This document shows positions 35,537-43,183 of a stretch of DNA of 64,000 nt, piece by piece (position 1 is the stretch's first letter; each line of letters starts with the position of its first letter). The stretch spans positions 1 to 64,000 of the forward strand of contig JAMPEY010000011.1 in NCBI GenBank assembly GCA_023664665.1. Reading direction: 5' to 3'. Origin of the DNA: Lachnoclostridium sp. GTDB taxonomy: Bacteria > Bacillota > Clostridia > Lachnospirales > Lachnospiraceae. Both the position numbers and the translations under genes were made by a program. The notes under the pieces were generated by a model. It was not told the origin of the DNA. It did not search any database and saw nothing but the letters and a program-made list of their open reading frames with translations.

Positions 35537-36012
35537 ACCGTTATTACTGTTACTGCTGTTACATGGCATATATCCAGACAAGGCATAAAGCCATGTACCA
35601 TGCCAATCAATATATATCAAAAAATAATGTTATTACCGTTCATTCCGTTACAGCAGATACCTTCATACAGACAGCAGATTTTTTTATTTGTCAGTCATAC
35701 AAAACACATCAGACCGACAAAGACTATATATCAGCCATAGGATATATTTTATCTTTGTCAGTTATCAAACATAACCGCAATAACGGCGATAACAGTAATT
35801 TTTTATATACACTCAAACATAACGGGAATAACGGTATTTTTACATACATGGAATACAGGCATCCGTTCAGTTATGCAATAAATCTTATGTATATCATGTT
35901 ACGGTTGGAATTACTCTCAAATGAAAACAAACTGCATACTGATATTCAGGTTGCGGGTTATATGTTGGTCGATTGACTGCAAATAAACAACCGTATTAAC
36001 AGTAATAGCGGT
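35537..36012. repeat. Convergent blocks of tandem 9-mers
   Basis: Fourteen copies of a nonamer near RCYGTTAYT are arranged in five tandem blocks. Forward blocks of three lie at 35537-35563 and 35626-35652; reversed blocks lie at 35770-35796 (three), 35818-35835 (two) and 35986-36012 (three, one degenerate). Units are exactly 9 bp. The arrays fill an otherwise gene-free 820-bp region, next to an HTH gene and the RepA-like helicase, and resemble plasmid iterons. Open frames here show no ribosome binding sites and are probably by-products of the repeats. Confidence 0.75.
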
Positions 36013-36260
36013 TTTTTGCATATCCCATAAAACAGCATCCAAACAGGCGGTTTTGACATTATGATTATAAGTTTTTTGCATGGAAATAGCAGCATTGCAT
36101 ATCCAGCAAGCAGGATGTATCAGCCCCGCAGATAACTCCCATATTCCGCATACCGCACATACAAAAAGGACATGGTTTTTTATGCCATGCCCTTTAATGG
36201 GTAATCATGTTATGGGTCCTCCAAATATATCAGTGTGCGGTACTTGTTATTGGTATCATG

Positions 36261-37406
36261 TCAATCGGCCTCTCCTTCGGGCTTCGGTGCATCCGAAAGC
36301 TGATCCAGAAATGCAAATATATGTTTCCTCCCCGCAATGCCTCCGTTCGGGTTAGGCCTTTGATGCAGTATACCGTTCTTTTCAAACAGCGGGTCAAGCC
36401 CGTTGACTTTCCTCGCAAGTGCAGATTCGGACTTGGCGATTGGGGCTCCCGTCACCTGTAAGCCGCATTCCAGAAGTTCCGTGCTGGTTCCCTCCCAACG
36501 GCCATTATTCTGCTCCAAAAGTACCGTTACCGTTTTGGCAACGGGGCTTGTCTGATACCTTTCTTCCTCCTGCTTGATAAGGAAGTCTTCTTCACTCCCC
36601 ACATACTTCCACCTGCATGTTTCATTCTCAAACCGAATAGATAAATGCTCCTCTGGAACATCCCTTCCCGTGATATAAAGCATCCTTTCCTTGCCCGATT
36701 TACCGTCTTTTGAGGACGGATCGTCAGCCCCTCCGATCATCAGTATCGTGTCCGCCGCTCCCGTTACTCCGACTCCGCCAGAAATTCTGTTGAGCCTGTC
36801 CGCTTCCTTCCCCTTTTTGGTGTGAGTCACCAAAAGAAGGGAGATCTGATGCTTATCTGCAATGGCCTTTAATGTCCCAACATCCTTGTAATCGTGTGCA
36901 TACTCTGTCTGGCTGTTTTTCTTGTCAGACCTGATCATCTGCAAAACATCTATGATTACAAAGATTATATCTGTATTTTCATCCAGAAAAGCATCCAGGT
37001 CCTTGAAAAATTTATCCCCCGAACAATCCGTTGCATAGCTGATAAGAAGGTTCTCAGGTGCATCCGCATCATCAAGCTGCCTGTTTATCCGATCCTGCAT
37101 CCTCTGCCTATTGTCCTCCAAAGCGAAATAGAGCACCTTTCCATGTTTTGTCTTCCTCCCCCAGAAGTCCTTTTCCCCCGCCGTGCATAAGGCAAGGTCG
37201 AGGGCAAACCATGACTTCCCCTGTTTTTTGGGAGCGGCCAAAAGGTTAAGCCCAGGGGTGATGATTCCATCCACCAGAAATGCCCTGTGCTCAATTTCGG
37301 CCTGCTGGATCTCCTTTGCAGTTTCCACTACAAAACCGTATTTCTTCCTGTTCACCGCCTCATTTCCGTTATTAGTGTTATGTGTTATTACATTGCTGTT
37401 TTCCAT
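36261..37406 (-). CDS. RepA-like AAA helicase (plasmid replication type)
   Basis: A 381-residue RecA-fold ATPase of the AAA_25/RepA type. It has Walker A LAAPKKQGKSWFALDLAL near residue 60, VLYFALEDN and Walker B IIFVIIDVLQMI near residue 130, a switch residue block LLLVTHTKKGK, and a C-terminal winged-helix-like tail. Relatives are hexameric replicative helicases of IncQ-like plasmids or helicases on mobile elements. The ATG at 37406 lies 11 bases after GGAGG; an earlier ATG (37424) overlaps that site. With the adjacent 9-mer arrays it suggests that the excised form can replicate. Confidence 0.85.
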   Translation of the reverse strand: MENSNVITHNTNNGNEAVNRKKYGFVVETAKEIQQAEIEHRAFLVDGIITPGLNLLAAPKKQGKSWFALDLALCTAGEKDFWGRKTKHGKVLYFALEDNRQRMQDRINRQLDDADAPENLLISYATDCSGDKFFKDLDAFLDENTDIIFVIIDVLQMIRSDKKNSQTEYAHDYKDVGTLKAIADKHQISLLLVTHTKKGKEADRLNRISGGVGVTGAADTILMIGGADDPSSKDGKSGKERMLYITGRDVPEEHLSIRFENETCRWKYVGSEEDFLIKQEEERYQTSPVAKTVTVLLEQNNGRWEGTSTELLECGLQVTGAPIAKSESALARKVNGLDPLFEKNGILHQRPNPNGGIAGRKHIFAFLDQLSDAPKPEGEAD

Positions 37407-37615
37407 AATTTTTTTTACCTCCATTTCTTCTAATCTTTTTTAATTGCTGCATACCATGATAGCAGGTTTTATTTTTAGCTCTTTCTGGCAGAAATGCCTT
37501 TTCAGCCTTTCCACTGCTGTCTGCCGTCAGAATTTTTAAGTTACATGGCAATGATAGCACATTCTTTTTTTATGATTTTTTTGCAAAAATGGAAGTGGAG
37601 GGCAGAAAACCGCAT

Positions 37616-37646
37616 GAAAAAAGAGACCAACCCTTAAGCTGGTCCC
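37616..37646 (-). terminator. Intrinsic terminator after the XRE regulator
   Basis: On the minus strand GGGACCA pairs with TGGTCTC around a 10-nt loop, followed by TTTTTTC, about 66 bp beyond the regulator stop. The remaining 240 bp to the helicase gene show no gene; TGCTATCAT occurs twice there, 85 bp apart, and may be promoter -10 elements or a regulator site. Confidence 0.8.
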
Positions 37647-37711
37647 TGCAGTCCAAAAAGCACCTTCTATATATCTATATGGCGGACGGATAGGAATAAG
37701 CGGTTATTGAT

Positions 37712-38059
37712 TTATGATCCTTCCCCGCTGTTTTCCGCATCCTGAATCTCCAAAAGCTGGTCAATCTGCTTTACGATGTAGTCTTGATAGGCGGGTTTTA
37801 GCTTTTTGAAAGCGGAGTTCGCCATTTCAACCACGATATCAGGCTCCTCATAAAACATACTGCCCTCGCCCGTCTTGAGCCATTCCTCACTCACATTGAA
37901 AGTAAAGTGCATCAGCTTGACTATCCGATCATTTACCTTGTTGTGGTCCAGTTCTATCCCTGCGATATAACCGTTTGACATGGAGAGAGCCTTCGCAAAT
38001 TTCGCCTGTGACATGTTCAAAGCAAGCCTTACCTCTTTTACCCTCTGGTTGATACTCAT
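37712..38059 (-). CDS. XRE-type transcriptional regulator
   Basis: A 115-residue regulator with an N-terminal HTH of the Cro/CI type (VKEVRLALNMSQAKFAKAL, then SNGYIAGIELDHNKV) and an acidic C-terminal helix for oligomerisation. GGAGGGG precedes the ATG. It is divergent from a small-gene operon with a strong promoter, so it probably represses that promoter and its own gene. Confidence 0.9.
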   Translation of the reverse strand: MSINQRVKEVRLALNMSQAKFAKALSMSNGYIAGIELDHNKVNDRIVKLMHFTFNVSEEWLKTGEGSMFYEEPDIVVEMANSAFKKLKPAYQDYIVKQIDQLLEIQDAENSGEGS

Positions 38060-38139
38060 GCAATCCCCTCCTTTCCTTTTCCGCTTTTATCATAGCACAT
38101 AATCGCTCATATTACAATGGGGTTACGGAAAAGCAATGC

Positions 38140-38168
38140 TTGACATACTCATATAGCGGTAGTAATAT
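38140..38168 (+). promoter_or_regulatory. Strong promoter opposite the XRE gene
   Basis: A perfect TTGACA (38140-38145), 17 bp, TAATAT (38163-38168). TACTCATATAGCGG and TACTTATATAAAAG form an imperfect direct repeat over the spacer and -10, a likely operator for the divergent regulator. Confidence 0.75.
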
Positions 38169-38198
38169 ACTTATATAAAAGCAAGAAGGAGGTCAGAT

Positions 38199-38360
38199 AT
38201 GGATAATGCTATGGCTGTAAAAGATTTTACAAGTAAATTCAAAAAACTTAATAAACAGAACCAGAAGTATATTTTAGCCATAGAGCAAGCCATGCTGTTT
38301 GCACAGGATTCTGGTGATGAAAAGGAAAGAGAAGAAAACGGAGGACAAAAGGATGAATGA
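38199..38360 (+). CDS. Small charged element protein
   Basis: A 53-residue frame with AAGGAGG at ideal distance before the ATG at 38199. The sequence is a helical segment (DFTSKFKKLNKQNQKYILAI) followed by a highly charged tail. It is the first gene downstream of the strong promoter, and its stop overlaps the next start (ATGAATGA). No family recognised; the layout recalls small regulator or anti-repressor genes beside XRE repressors. Confidence 0.6.
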   Translation: MDNAMAVKDFTSKFKKLNKQNQKYILAIEQAMLFAQDSGDEKEREENGGQKDE

Positions 38361-38736
38361 AGAGGGCAAGAAGAAAGAGTTTAACTATGAGGAGGAGAAG
38401 GCAAAATTGAAGAAAAAACTGATAATCTTTTTAGCGACCACGGTTGGCTTTACGGTTTTGTTCGTGCTGGCAATGGAGGACAGCAACTTCTTTCAATGCC
38501 TGATGGCGGGATTGGCATGTGGGCTTGTGTTCTATATCCCAGGGCGATTGAGGGATTACTTTCACATGGGATGGCCCATGACGATTGTAATTGCGGTGGC
38601 TTATCTGCTCATTCTCCTTTTCTTGGCAGACAAAATAGGGGCAGTCGCTTACATACTGTTGCTATTTCCTATTGGAGATATGGGCTATAGCATCTACCGT
38701 GTTATATCATATAAAAAGAAGGGCGGTGGGGAGTAA
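38353..38736 (+). CDS. Small membrane protein of the element
   Basis: A 127-residue protein with a charged cytoplasmic N-terminus (about 25 residues) and four hydrophobic segments ending in a basic tail. GGAGG lies upstream and the start overlaps the previous stop by 8 bp. No family recognised. A role in surface or entry exclusion would fit its membrane location but is unproven. Confidence 0.65.
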   Translation: MNEEGKKKEFNYEEEKAKLKKKLIIFLATTVGFTVLFVLAMEDSNFFQCLMAGLACGLVFYIPGRLRDYFHMGWPMTIVIAVAYLLILLFLADKIGAVAYILLLFPIGDMGYSIYRVISYKKKGGGE

Positions 38737-38827
38737 AGGACATTACTCTTGCCGATATGTAAAATGTAATCTATGATTGAACTTAAGAAGCATAACTCCA
38801 TTTCTGAATGAGGGGAGAATAAAAGAT

Positions 38828-39643
38828 ATGATGAAAAGAATGAGAAAGATTTTAAGGAAAAAGATGCTATCCGCCCTGCTTACAATGGCGATAATGGCGG
38901 TCTGTTTGAGCGGATGCGGGAATGCTCCTGCTGTTGCTGATAATATGGAAAACAGTACCGAAACAACCGTGGATACCGATACGGGAACCACAACCAAGAC
39001 GGAAGGAGGAGAAACAACCGAGACGGAAATCAAGGATGGTGCGGTGGCTGGTAGCGATAAGCCTGCTGGAACTGCGAGTCCCACTGCAGAACCGAGTGCT
39101 ACTGGAAAGCCTGAATCCACTGCAGAGCCGACTGCATCTCCTACTGCGAAACCGCAGGCTACGGCGACACCTGAACCGACAGCTCCGCCTCATGTGCATG
39201 AATATGTTGAGTCTATTACCAAGCAGCCGACTTGTGCGGAGGCAGGGGTGAAAACATTGACTTGCTCATGCGGTGATGTGAAGACGGAGGCTGTAGCGGC
39301 AACAGGGCATGACTTCGTTACTCAGTATACCACTATAACCCATGATGCTCTCGGACATGTGGAACAGGTACAGGTGCAGGTTGGGACTGGTTCCACAAAG
39401 CAGGTATATGAGTGTACTTACTGTGGACATCAGCAGGATCATCCTCTGGGAGATCACTGGGAGGCTGCTGCATCAGCAGGAGAACCGTTTGAACATGCTA
39501 TTGCAGCACAAACTTACATTTATGATATTCCTGGGGATCCGATTTACGAGACTACATCTTCATGGATTGTCGATGTCCCCGCCTGGTCAGAGAATGTCCC
39601 TAACGGTTCTGTTTGCACTAAATGCGGTGTGGCTGGTCCGTAA
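38828..39643 (+). CDS. Surface lipoprotein with P/T-rich stalk and CxxC motifs
   Basis: A 271-residue lipoprotein. The signal peptide has a basic start, a hydrophobic stretch and a lipobox LSGC at about residue 25. A Thr/Pro/Ala-rich stalk follows (about 60-118, repeated TAEPTASPTAKP-like units), then a His/Cys-rich globular part with CAEAGVKTLTCSCGD, YECTYCGHQQDH and VCTKCGV, suggesting a structural zinc site. It sits near the attR end as likely cargo. The function is unknown. The start is the first of two ATGs after GGGGAG. Confidence 0.7.
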   Translation: MMKRMRKILRKKMLSALLTMAIMAVCLSGCGNAPAVADNMENSTETTVDTDTGTTTKTEGGETTETEIKDGAVAGSDKPAGTASPTAEPSATGKPESTAEPTASPTAKPQATATPEPTAPPHVHEYVESITKQPTCAEAGVKTLTCSCGDVKTEAVAATGHDFVTQYTTITHDALGHVEQVQVQVGTGSTKQVYECTYCGHQQDHPLGDHWEAAASAGEPFEHAIAAQTYIYDIPGDPIYETTSSWIVDVPAWSENVPNGSVCTKCGVAGP

Positions 39644-39659
39644 CTCCGTCAACAAAAAA

Positions 39660-39696
39660 GACTGTCTTGCTGAGAAGCAGGGCAGTTCTTTTTTTG
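39660..39696 (+). terminator. Intrinsic terminator of the lipoprotein gene
   Basis: GACTGTCTTGCT pairs with AGCAGGGCAGTTC through G-U wobble around GAGA, followed by a run of seven T's, 17 bp beyond the stop. Confidence 0.85.
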
Positions 39697-39781
39697 TTGG
39701 GTACTATGTTGATCATATTTTCTTGGGAGGAGGACAGACTGCCTCAAACGGAAAATGAAAACGGTCTTCCTCTAAAACTTG

Positions 39782-39824
39782 TCACTAAAAACAGATGCAC
39801 GCTTTTAGCATCTGTTTTTAGTGA
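39782..39824. repeat. 17-bp perfect inverted repeat
   Basis: TCACTAAAAACAGATGC (39782-39798) and GCATCTGTTTTTAGTGA (39808-39824) form a long stem with a 9-nt loop and no U-tract. It lies in the 400-bp stretch between the lipoprotein terminator and the last gene of the element. No gene was recognised in the rest of that stretch. Function unknown. Confidence 0.8.
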
Positions 39825-40049
39825 TAAGTACACAGGGAGTTTGAGGGCTGTAGGCCCTCATTTCATTCATTCCGATTTTAATGATTCTTTTGAAAGTCCT
39901 TTTATCTTCCTTTCTTCCTCTTACCCGCAAAAGAGGTAAAGGAAGGGAAAGGGAACAGAAAAAATAATTTATCACCATTCGTCTGTAATGGTAATTTTGG
40001 TGTGAGTGTGATATGATAAGTAATATACAAGTATAAAGGCGGTGAGAAG

Positions 40050-40253
40050 TTGCAAAAGATAGTTAAAAATATGATCAAATGTAATTTGTGCGGAGACATT
40101 ATTGAATCAACATATAGACATGATTTTGTAAGCTGTAAATGTGGTTGTTGTTCTGTAGATGGCGGAACCGATTATTTAAGAAGGGGGTTTACAAACAGTC
40201 AAGATGATTTTACGGAAATGAGCATATGTGAAGAAATTGAAAATAGTCTTTGA
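40050..40253 (+). CDS. Small zinc-ribbon protein at the element's right end
   Basis: A 67-residue protein with two zinc-ligand pairs, CNLCGD and CKCGCC, around a short beta region, then an acidic tail. The TTG at 40050 follows GGCGGTGAG; an ATG at 40071 is the alternative. Such small zinc-ribbon proteins are frequent on prophages and mobile elements. Its stop codon (40251-40253) lies inside the inverted repeat of attR, so it is the last gene of the element. Confidence 0.65.
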   Translation: MQKIVKNMIKCNLCGDIIESTYRHDFVSCKCGCCSVDGGTDYLRRGFTNSQDDFTEMSICEEIENSL

Positions 40254-40272
40254 CTTGTGTTCAAAGTTGTGA
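40247..40272. other. attR of the integrated element
   Basis: TCTTTGACTTGTGTT (40247-40261) is the exact inverted copy of the attL repeat, followed by nine bases and TGA (40270-40272), after which the fic frame resumes with CGGAAATGGG. CTTTGA and TCAAAG form a local dyad here. Confidence 0.85.
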
Positions 40273-40729
40273 CGGAAATGGGAGAATGAGTAGATTGCTT
40301 ACATTGCTTTGTCTTTACAGAGCTGGGTATATTGTAGGGAAATACATCAGTATTGAGCATTTAATAGAAAAAACAAAGGATTCATACTATGAGTGCCTAC
40401 AGGAGAGTTCTGCCAGATGGCATGAGGAAGAAAATGATTATGCTCCATTTGTGCAATATATGCTTGGTGTGGTTGTAGCTGCGTACAGAGATTTTCGGTC
40501 AAGAGTAGAGATATTGATAACAAAAAATCTGTCCAAACCGGAACGGATTGCACAGTTGATTCAAAGTACATATGGAGAAATAACCAAGTCACAGATTATG
40601 GAAAAGTGTCCTGACATAAGCCGAATAACTGTACAGAGGGCACTAGCTGACCTGCTTGAAGCTGAGCGCATTATAAAGATTGGTGGTGGAAGATACACAA
40701 AATATGTTTGGAACAGAGATAAGGAATAA
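40271..40729 (+). pseudogene. fic: fic, 3' part
   Basis: The distal half of the interrupted Fic gene begins with D-GNGRMSRLLTLL, completing the catalytic HPFxDGNGRxxR motif, and ends with a winged-helix domain (KSQIMEKCPDISRITVQRALADLLEAERI) typical of Fic proteins with a C-terminal wHTH. A TTG at 40250 could start a frame within the element end, but it would lack the catalytic histidine. The stop is 12 bp before hsdM, so fic and hsdM belong to one operon in the uninterrupted state. Confidence 0.92.
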
Positions 40730-40741
40730 AGGAGAACAATA

Positions 40742-42238
40742 ATGACCGGAGAACTTGGAAATAAAATTGACAGCTTGTGGGAGATATTTTGGAACGGAGG
40801 GATTACTAATCCGCTTGATGTTGTAGAGCAGATGACATATCTAATGTTCATCAAAGATCTGGATGATACAGATAATCTTCGTGCCAAGGAAGCTGCAATG
40901 CTGGGGCTGCCATATAAGAGTATTTTTGCGGACGAGGTTGAGCTTGGAGAACGAAAGGTTGACGGGAATCAGCTTAAGTGGTCAGTATTTCACGATTTTC
41001 CGGCACAGAGAATGTATTCTGTGGTACAGGAGTGGGTATTTCCCTTTATAAAGAATCTTCATGGTGATAAGAACAGTGCATATAGCAAATATATGGATGA
41101 TGCAATATTCAAGGTGAATACTCCGCTTATGCTCTCCAAGATTGTGGATGCAATGGACGAGATTTATTCCATGATGGAAGAACTTCATCAGACTGACATT
41201 CGCGGTGATGTATATGAGTATCTTCTCTCAAAAATTGCTCAGTCGGGGGTGAATGGGCAGTTCAGAACACCGAGACATATCATCCGAATGATGGTTGAGA
41301 TGATGGATCCAAAACCTACGGACTCTATCTGTGATCCGGCGTGTGGCACATCCGGATTTTTGGTTACAAGCGGCGACTATCTGAGAGAAAAATACAAAAA
41401 AGAAGTGCTGCTTGATAAACAGAACAGGAATCATTTCATGAACGATATGTTCCATGGTTATGATATGGATAGAACAATGCTCCGTATCGGAGCCATGAAT
41501 ATGATGACTCATGGGGTTGAGAATCCTTTTATCGAGTACCGTGACAGCCTATCCGATCAGAATCCGGATAAGGATATGTATACATTGATACTTGCAAATC
41601 CGCCATTTAAGGGGAATCTTGATGCGGATATCGTATCAACTGACTTGCAGAAAGTATGTAAAACAAAGAAAACCGAGCTGTTATTTCTGGCATTGTTTGT
41701 GAGAATGCTTAAAATTGGCGGAAGATGTGCATGTATTGTACCAGATGGAGTGCTCTTTGGCTCTTCCAATGCACACAAGGCTATCCGACAGGAACTTGTG
41801 GAGAATCAGAGACTTGAAGCGGTTATATCGATGCCTTCCGGAGTATTCAAGCCTTATGCGGGAGTATCTACCGGAATACTTATCTTTACCAAGACCGATC
41901 ATGGCGGAACGGATGATGTATGGTTCTATGATATGACAGCGGATGGATTCAGCCTGGATGATAGGAGATCACCAATATCAGAAAATGATATACCGGACAT
42001 TATCGAACATTTTAAGAATCTGGATGCTGAAAAGGATAGAAAGCGCACGGATAAGTCCTTCATGGTATCCAAGAAGGAAATCGCAGATAATGACTACGAT
42101 CTGTCAATCAATAAATATAAGCAGGTCGAATATGTTCCTGTAGAATATCCACCGACATCTGAGATTATGGCGAATATTAGGGAGATTGAAAAGCAGATAG
42201 CGCTTGGGTTGGATGAGCTGGAGAAAATGCTTGAATAG
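40742..42238 (+). CDS. hsdM: Type I restriction-modification methyltransferase HsdM
   Basis: N6-adenine methyltransferase subunit of a type I system. The 498-residue protein has the HsdM N-terminal helical domain (to about 150), the SAM motif SICDPACGTSGFLVTSGDY and the catalytic LILANPPFKGN (NPPF). Length is normal. GGAG lies before the ATG, 12 bp after the fic stop. It forms a two-subunit methylase with HsdS and the nuclease with HsdR. Promoter activity from fic is lost upstream if the mobile element terminates transcription, so an internal promoter may be needed. Confidence 0.97.
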   Translation: MTGELGNKIDSLWEIFWNGGITNPLDVVEQMTYLMFIKDLDDTDNLRAKEAAMLGLPYKSIFADEVELGERKVDGNQLKWSVFHDFPAQRMYSVVQEWVFPFIKNLHGDKNSAYSKYMDDAIFKVNTPLMLSKIVDAMDEIYSMMEELHQTDIRGDVYEYLLSKIAQSGVNGQFRTPRHIIRMMVEMMDPKPTDSICDPACGTSGFLVTSGDYLREKYKKEVLLDKQNRNHFMNDMFHGYDMDRTMLRIGAMNMMTHGVENPFIEYRDSLSDQNPDKDMYTLILANPPFKGNLDADIVSTDLQKVCKTKKTELLFLALFVRMLKIGGRCACIVPDGVLFGSSNAHKAIRQELVENQRLEAVISMPSGVFKPYAGVSTGILIFTKTDHGGTDDVWFYDMTADGFSLDDRRSPISENDIPDIIEHFKNLDAEKDRKRTDKSFMVSKKEIADNDYDLSINKYKQVEYVPVEYPPTSEIMANIREIEKQIALGLDELEKMLE

Positions 42239-42250
42239 GGAGGTGTAAAG

Positions 42251-43150
42251 ATGGCAAAAGTAAGTGCAAGGGGTGGATTTTCAGATCGTAATGGAATCAA
42301 ACCCTTAAATATAGAGATACAGTTAAAAGATTTTGATCAGAGAACACGAGTTCAATTACAGAATATGATGAGCCAATTGTATGAGGATGTATATACTGGT
42401 GATACACATTATGCGCGCAGCTACATACAAGAATTCTTTAGGTTTGTTTTGGGAGATATTTATTCGATGCCAATAGATACGCGCCAATTCTATGATGATG
42501 ACAAACTGTTTGCAGTTATAAACAATACTATAAGTCAGGATGATTATGATGATGTGTTGACTTTGATAGAATCCATAATTCAATATTGGGATCGATATTT
42601 AAAAGAAACCTATGTTGAATATTATAATGATTATACGGGTTATTATAAAGTATCCTTATATGAGTATGTAAATGCTATTTTTGAAAGAGAATATATCGGA
42701 TATAGATTTGTTGATGAAATTATTGTCCCCATAAGTGATACATATGAGATTGCTGCCATACAAGATGCTTTAAATAATAAATACAAGTCAGTACATGAAC
42801 ATCTCTCAAAAGCAAATAAGTTTTTAGCAGACCGTGAGAACCCGGACTATGAGAATTCAATTAAAGAGAGCATCAGTGCAGTAGAGGCAATTTGTGAAAT
42901 ACTTACAGGCATAAAGGGGAAGGAAGCAACATTGGGAAAGATGTTGAAAAGGATAGAGGAGAATGGAATAGAAATACATTCGGGGCTAAGGTCTGCTTTT
43001 AATACATTGTACGGATATACTTCGGATGCCAATGGTATTAGGCATGCAGGAGATATTGGCGGAAAATCTTCAACATTTGCAGAAGCAAAGTTTATGCTGG
43101 TTTCTTGTAGTGCATTTATAAATTATTTGACAGCGGTGTCTGCACATTAA
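42251..43150 (+). CDS. AbiJ-like protein with C-terminal HEPN-type domain
   Basis: A 299-residue protein between hsdM and hsdS. The N-terminal half (about 1-160) resembles the helical AbiJ N-terminal domains of abortive infection proteins. The C-terminal half ends in a HEPN-like helical bundle: a set of helices (SIKESISAVEAICEILTG) and the motif GIRHAGDIG near residue 268, matching the RxH-type RNase site. HEPN proteins of this kind cleave RNA when triggered by infection. It has GGGAGG before its ATG and is 12 bp after hsdM, so it is an integral part of the operon. Confidence 0.7.
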   Translation: MAKVSARGGFSDRNGIKPLNIEIQLKDFDQRTRVQLQNMMSQLYEDVYTGDTHYARSYIQEFFRFVLGDIYSMPIDTRQFYDDDKLFAVINNTISQDDYDDVLTLIESIIQYWDRYLKETYVEYYNDYTGYYKVSLYEYVNAIFEREYIGYRFVDEIIVPISDTYEIAAIQDALNNKYKSVHEHLSKANKFLADRENPDYENSIKESISAVEAICEILTGIKGKEATLGKMLKRIEENGIEIHSGLRSAFNTLYGYTSDANGIRHAGDIGGKSSTFAEAKFMLVSCSAFINYLTAVSAH

Positions 43151-43183
43151 TATAAATAAGTTGAGATTTGTGGGGATGAATGT

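Larger units (their letters stand above)
27201..40272. mobile_element. Integrative mobilizable element inserted in fic
   Basis: About 13.07 kb between two TGA copies splits the fic gene between the N-D and G-N-G-R codons of its catalytic motif. The inner ends carry 15-bp inverted repeats at equal distance (9 bp) from the crossover. Contents in order are a large serine recombinase, an unknown gene, mobA/mobC with an oriT-like region, a VirD4-type coupling protein, DUF5688, an ArdC-like antirestriction protein, an HTH protein, a 9-mer repeat region, a RepA-like helicase, an XRE regulator with a divergent unit, a lipoprotein and a zinc-ribbon protein. No VirB4/VirB6-like mating-pair genes were found, so it is mobilizable rather than self-conjugative. 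Confidence 0.92.

Noticed and set aside
35435..35976. Two plus-strand frames of 101 and 137 codons in the 9-mer region
   Set aside because: No binding sites; their Val-Thr and Asn-Asn-Gly stretches arise from the 9-bp repeats, a multiple of three.
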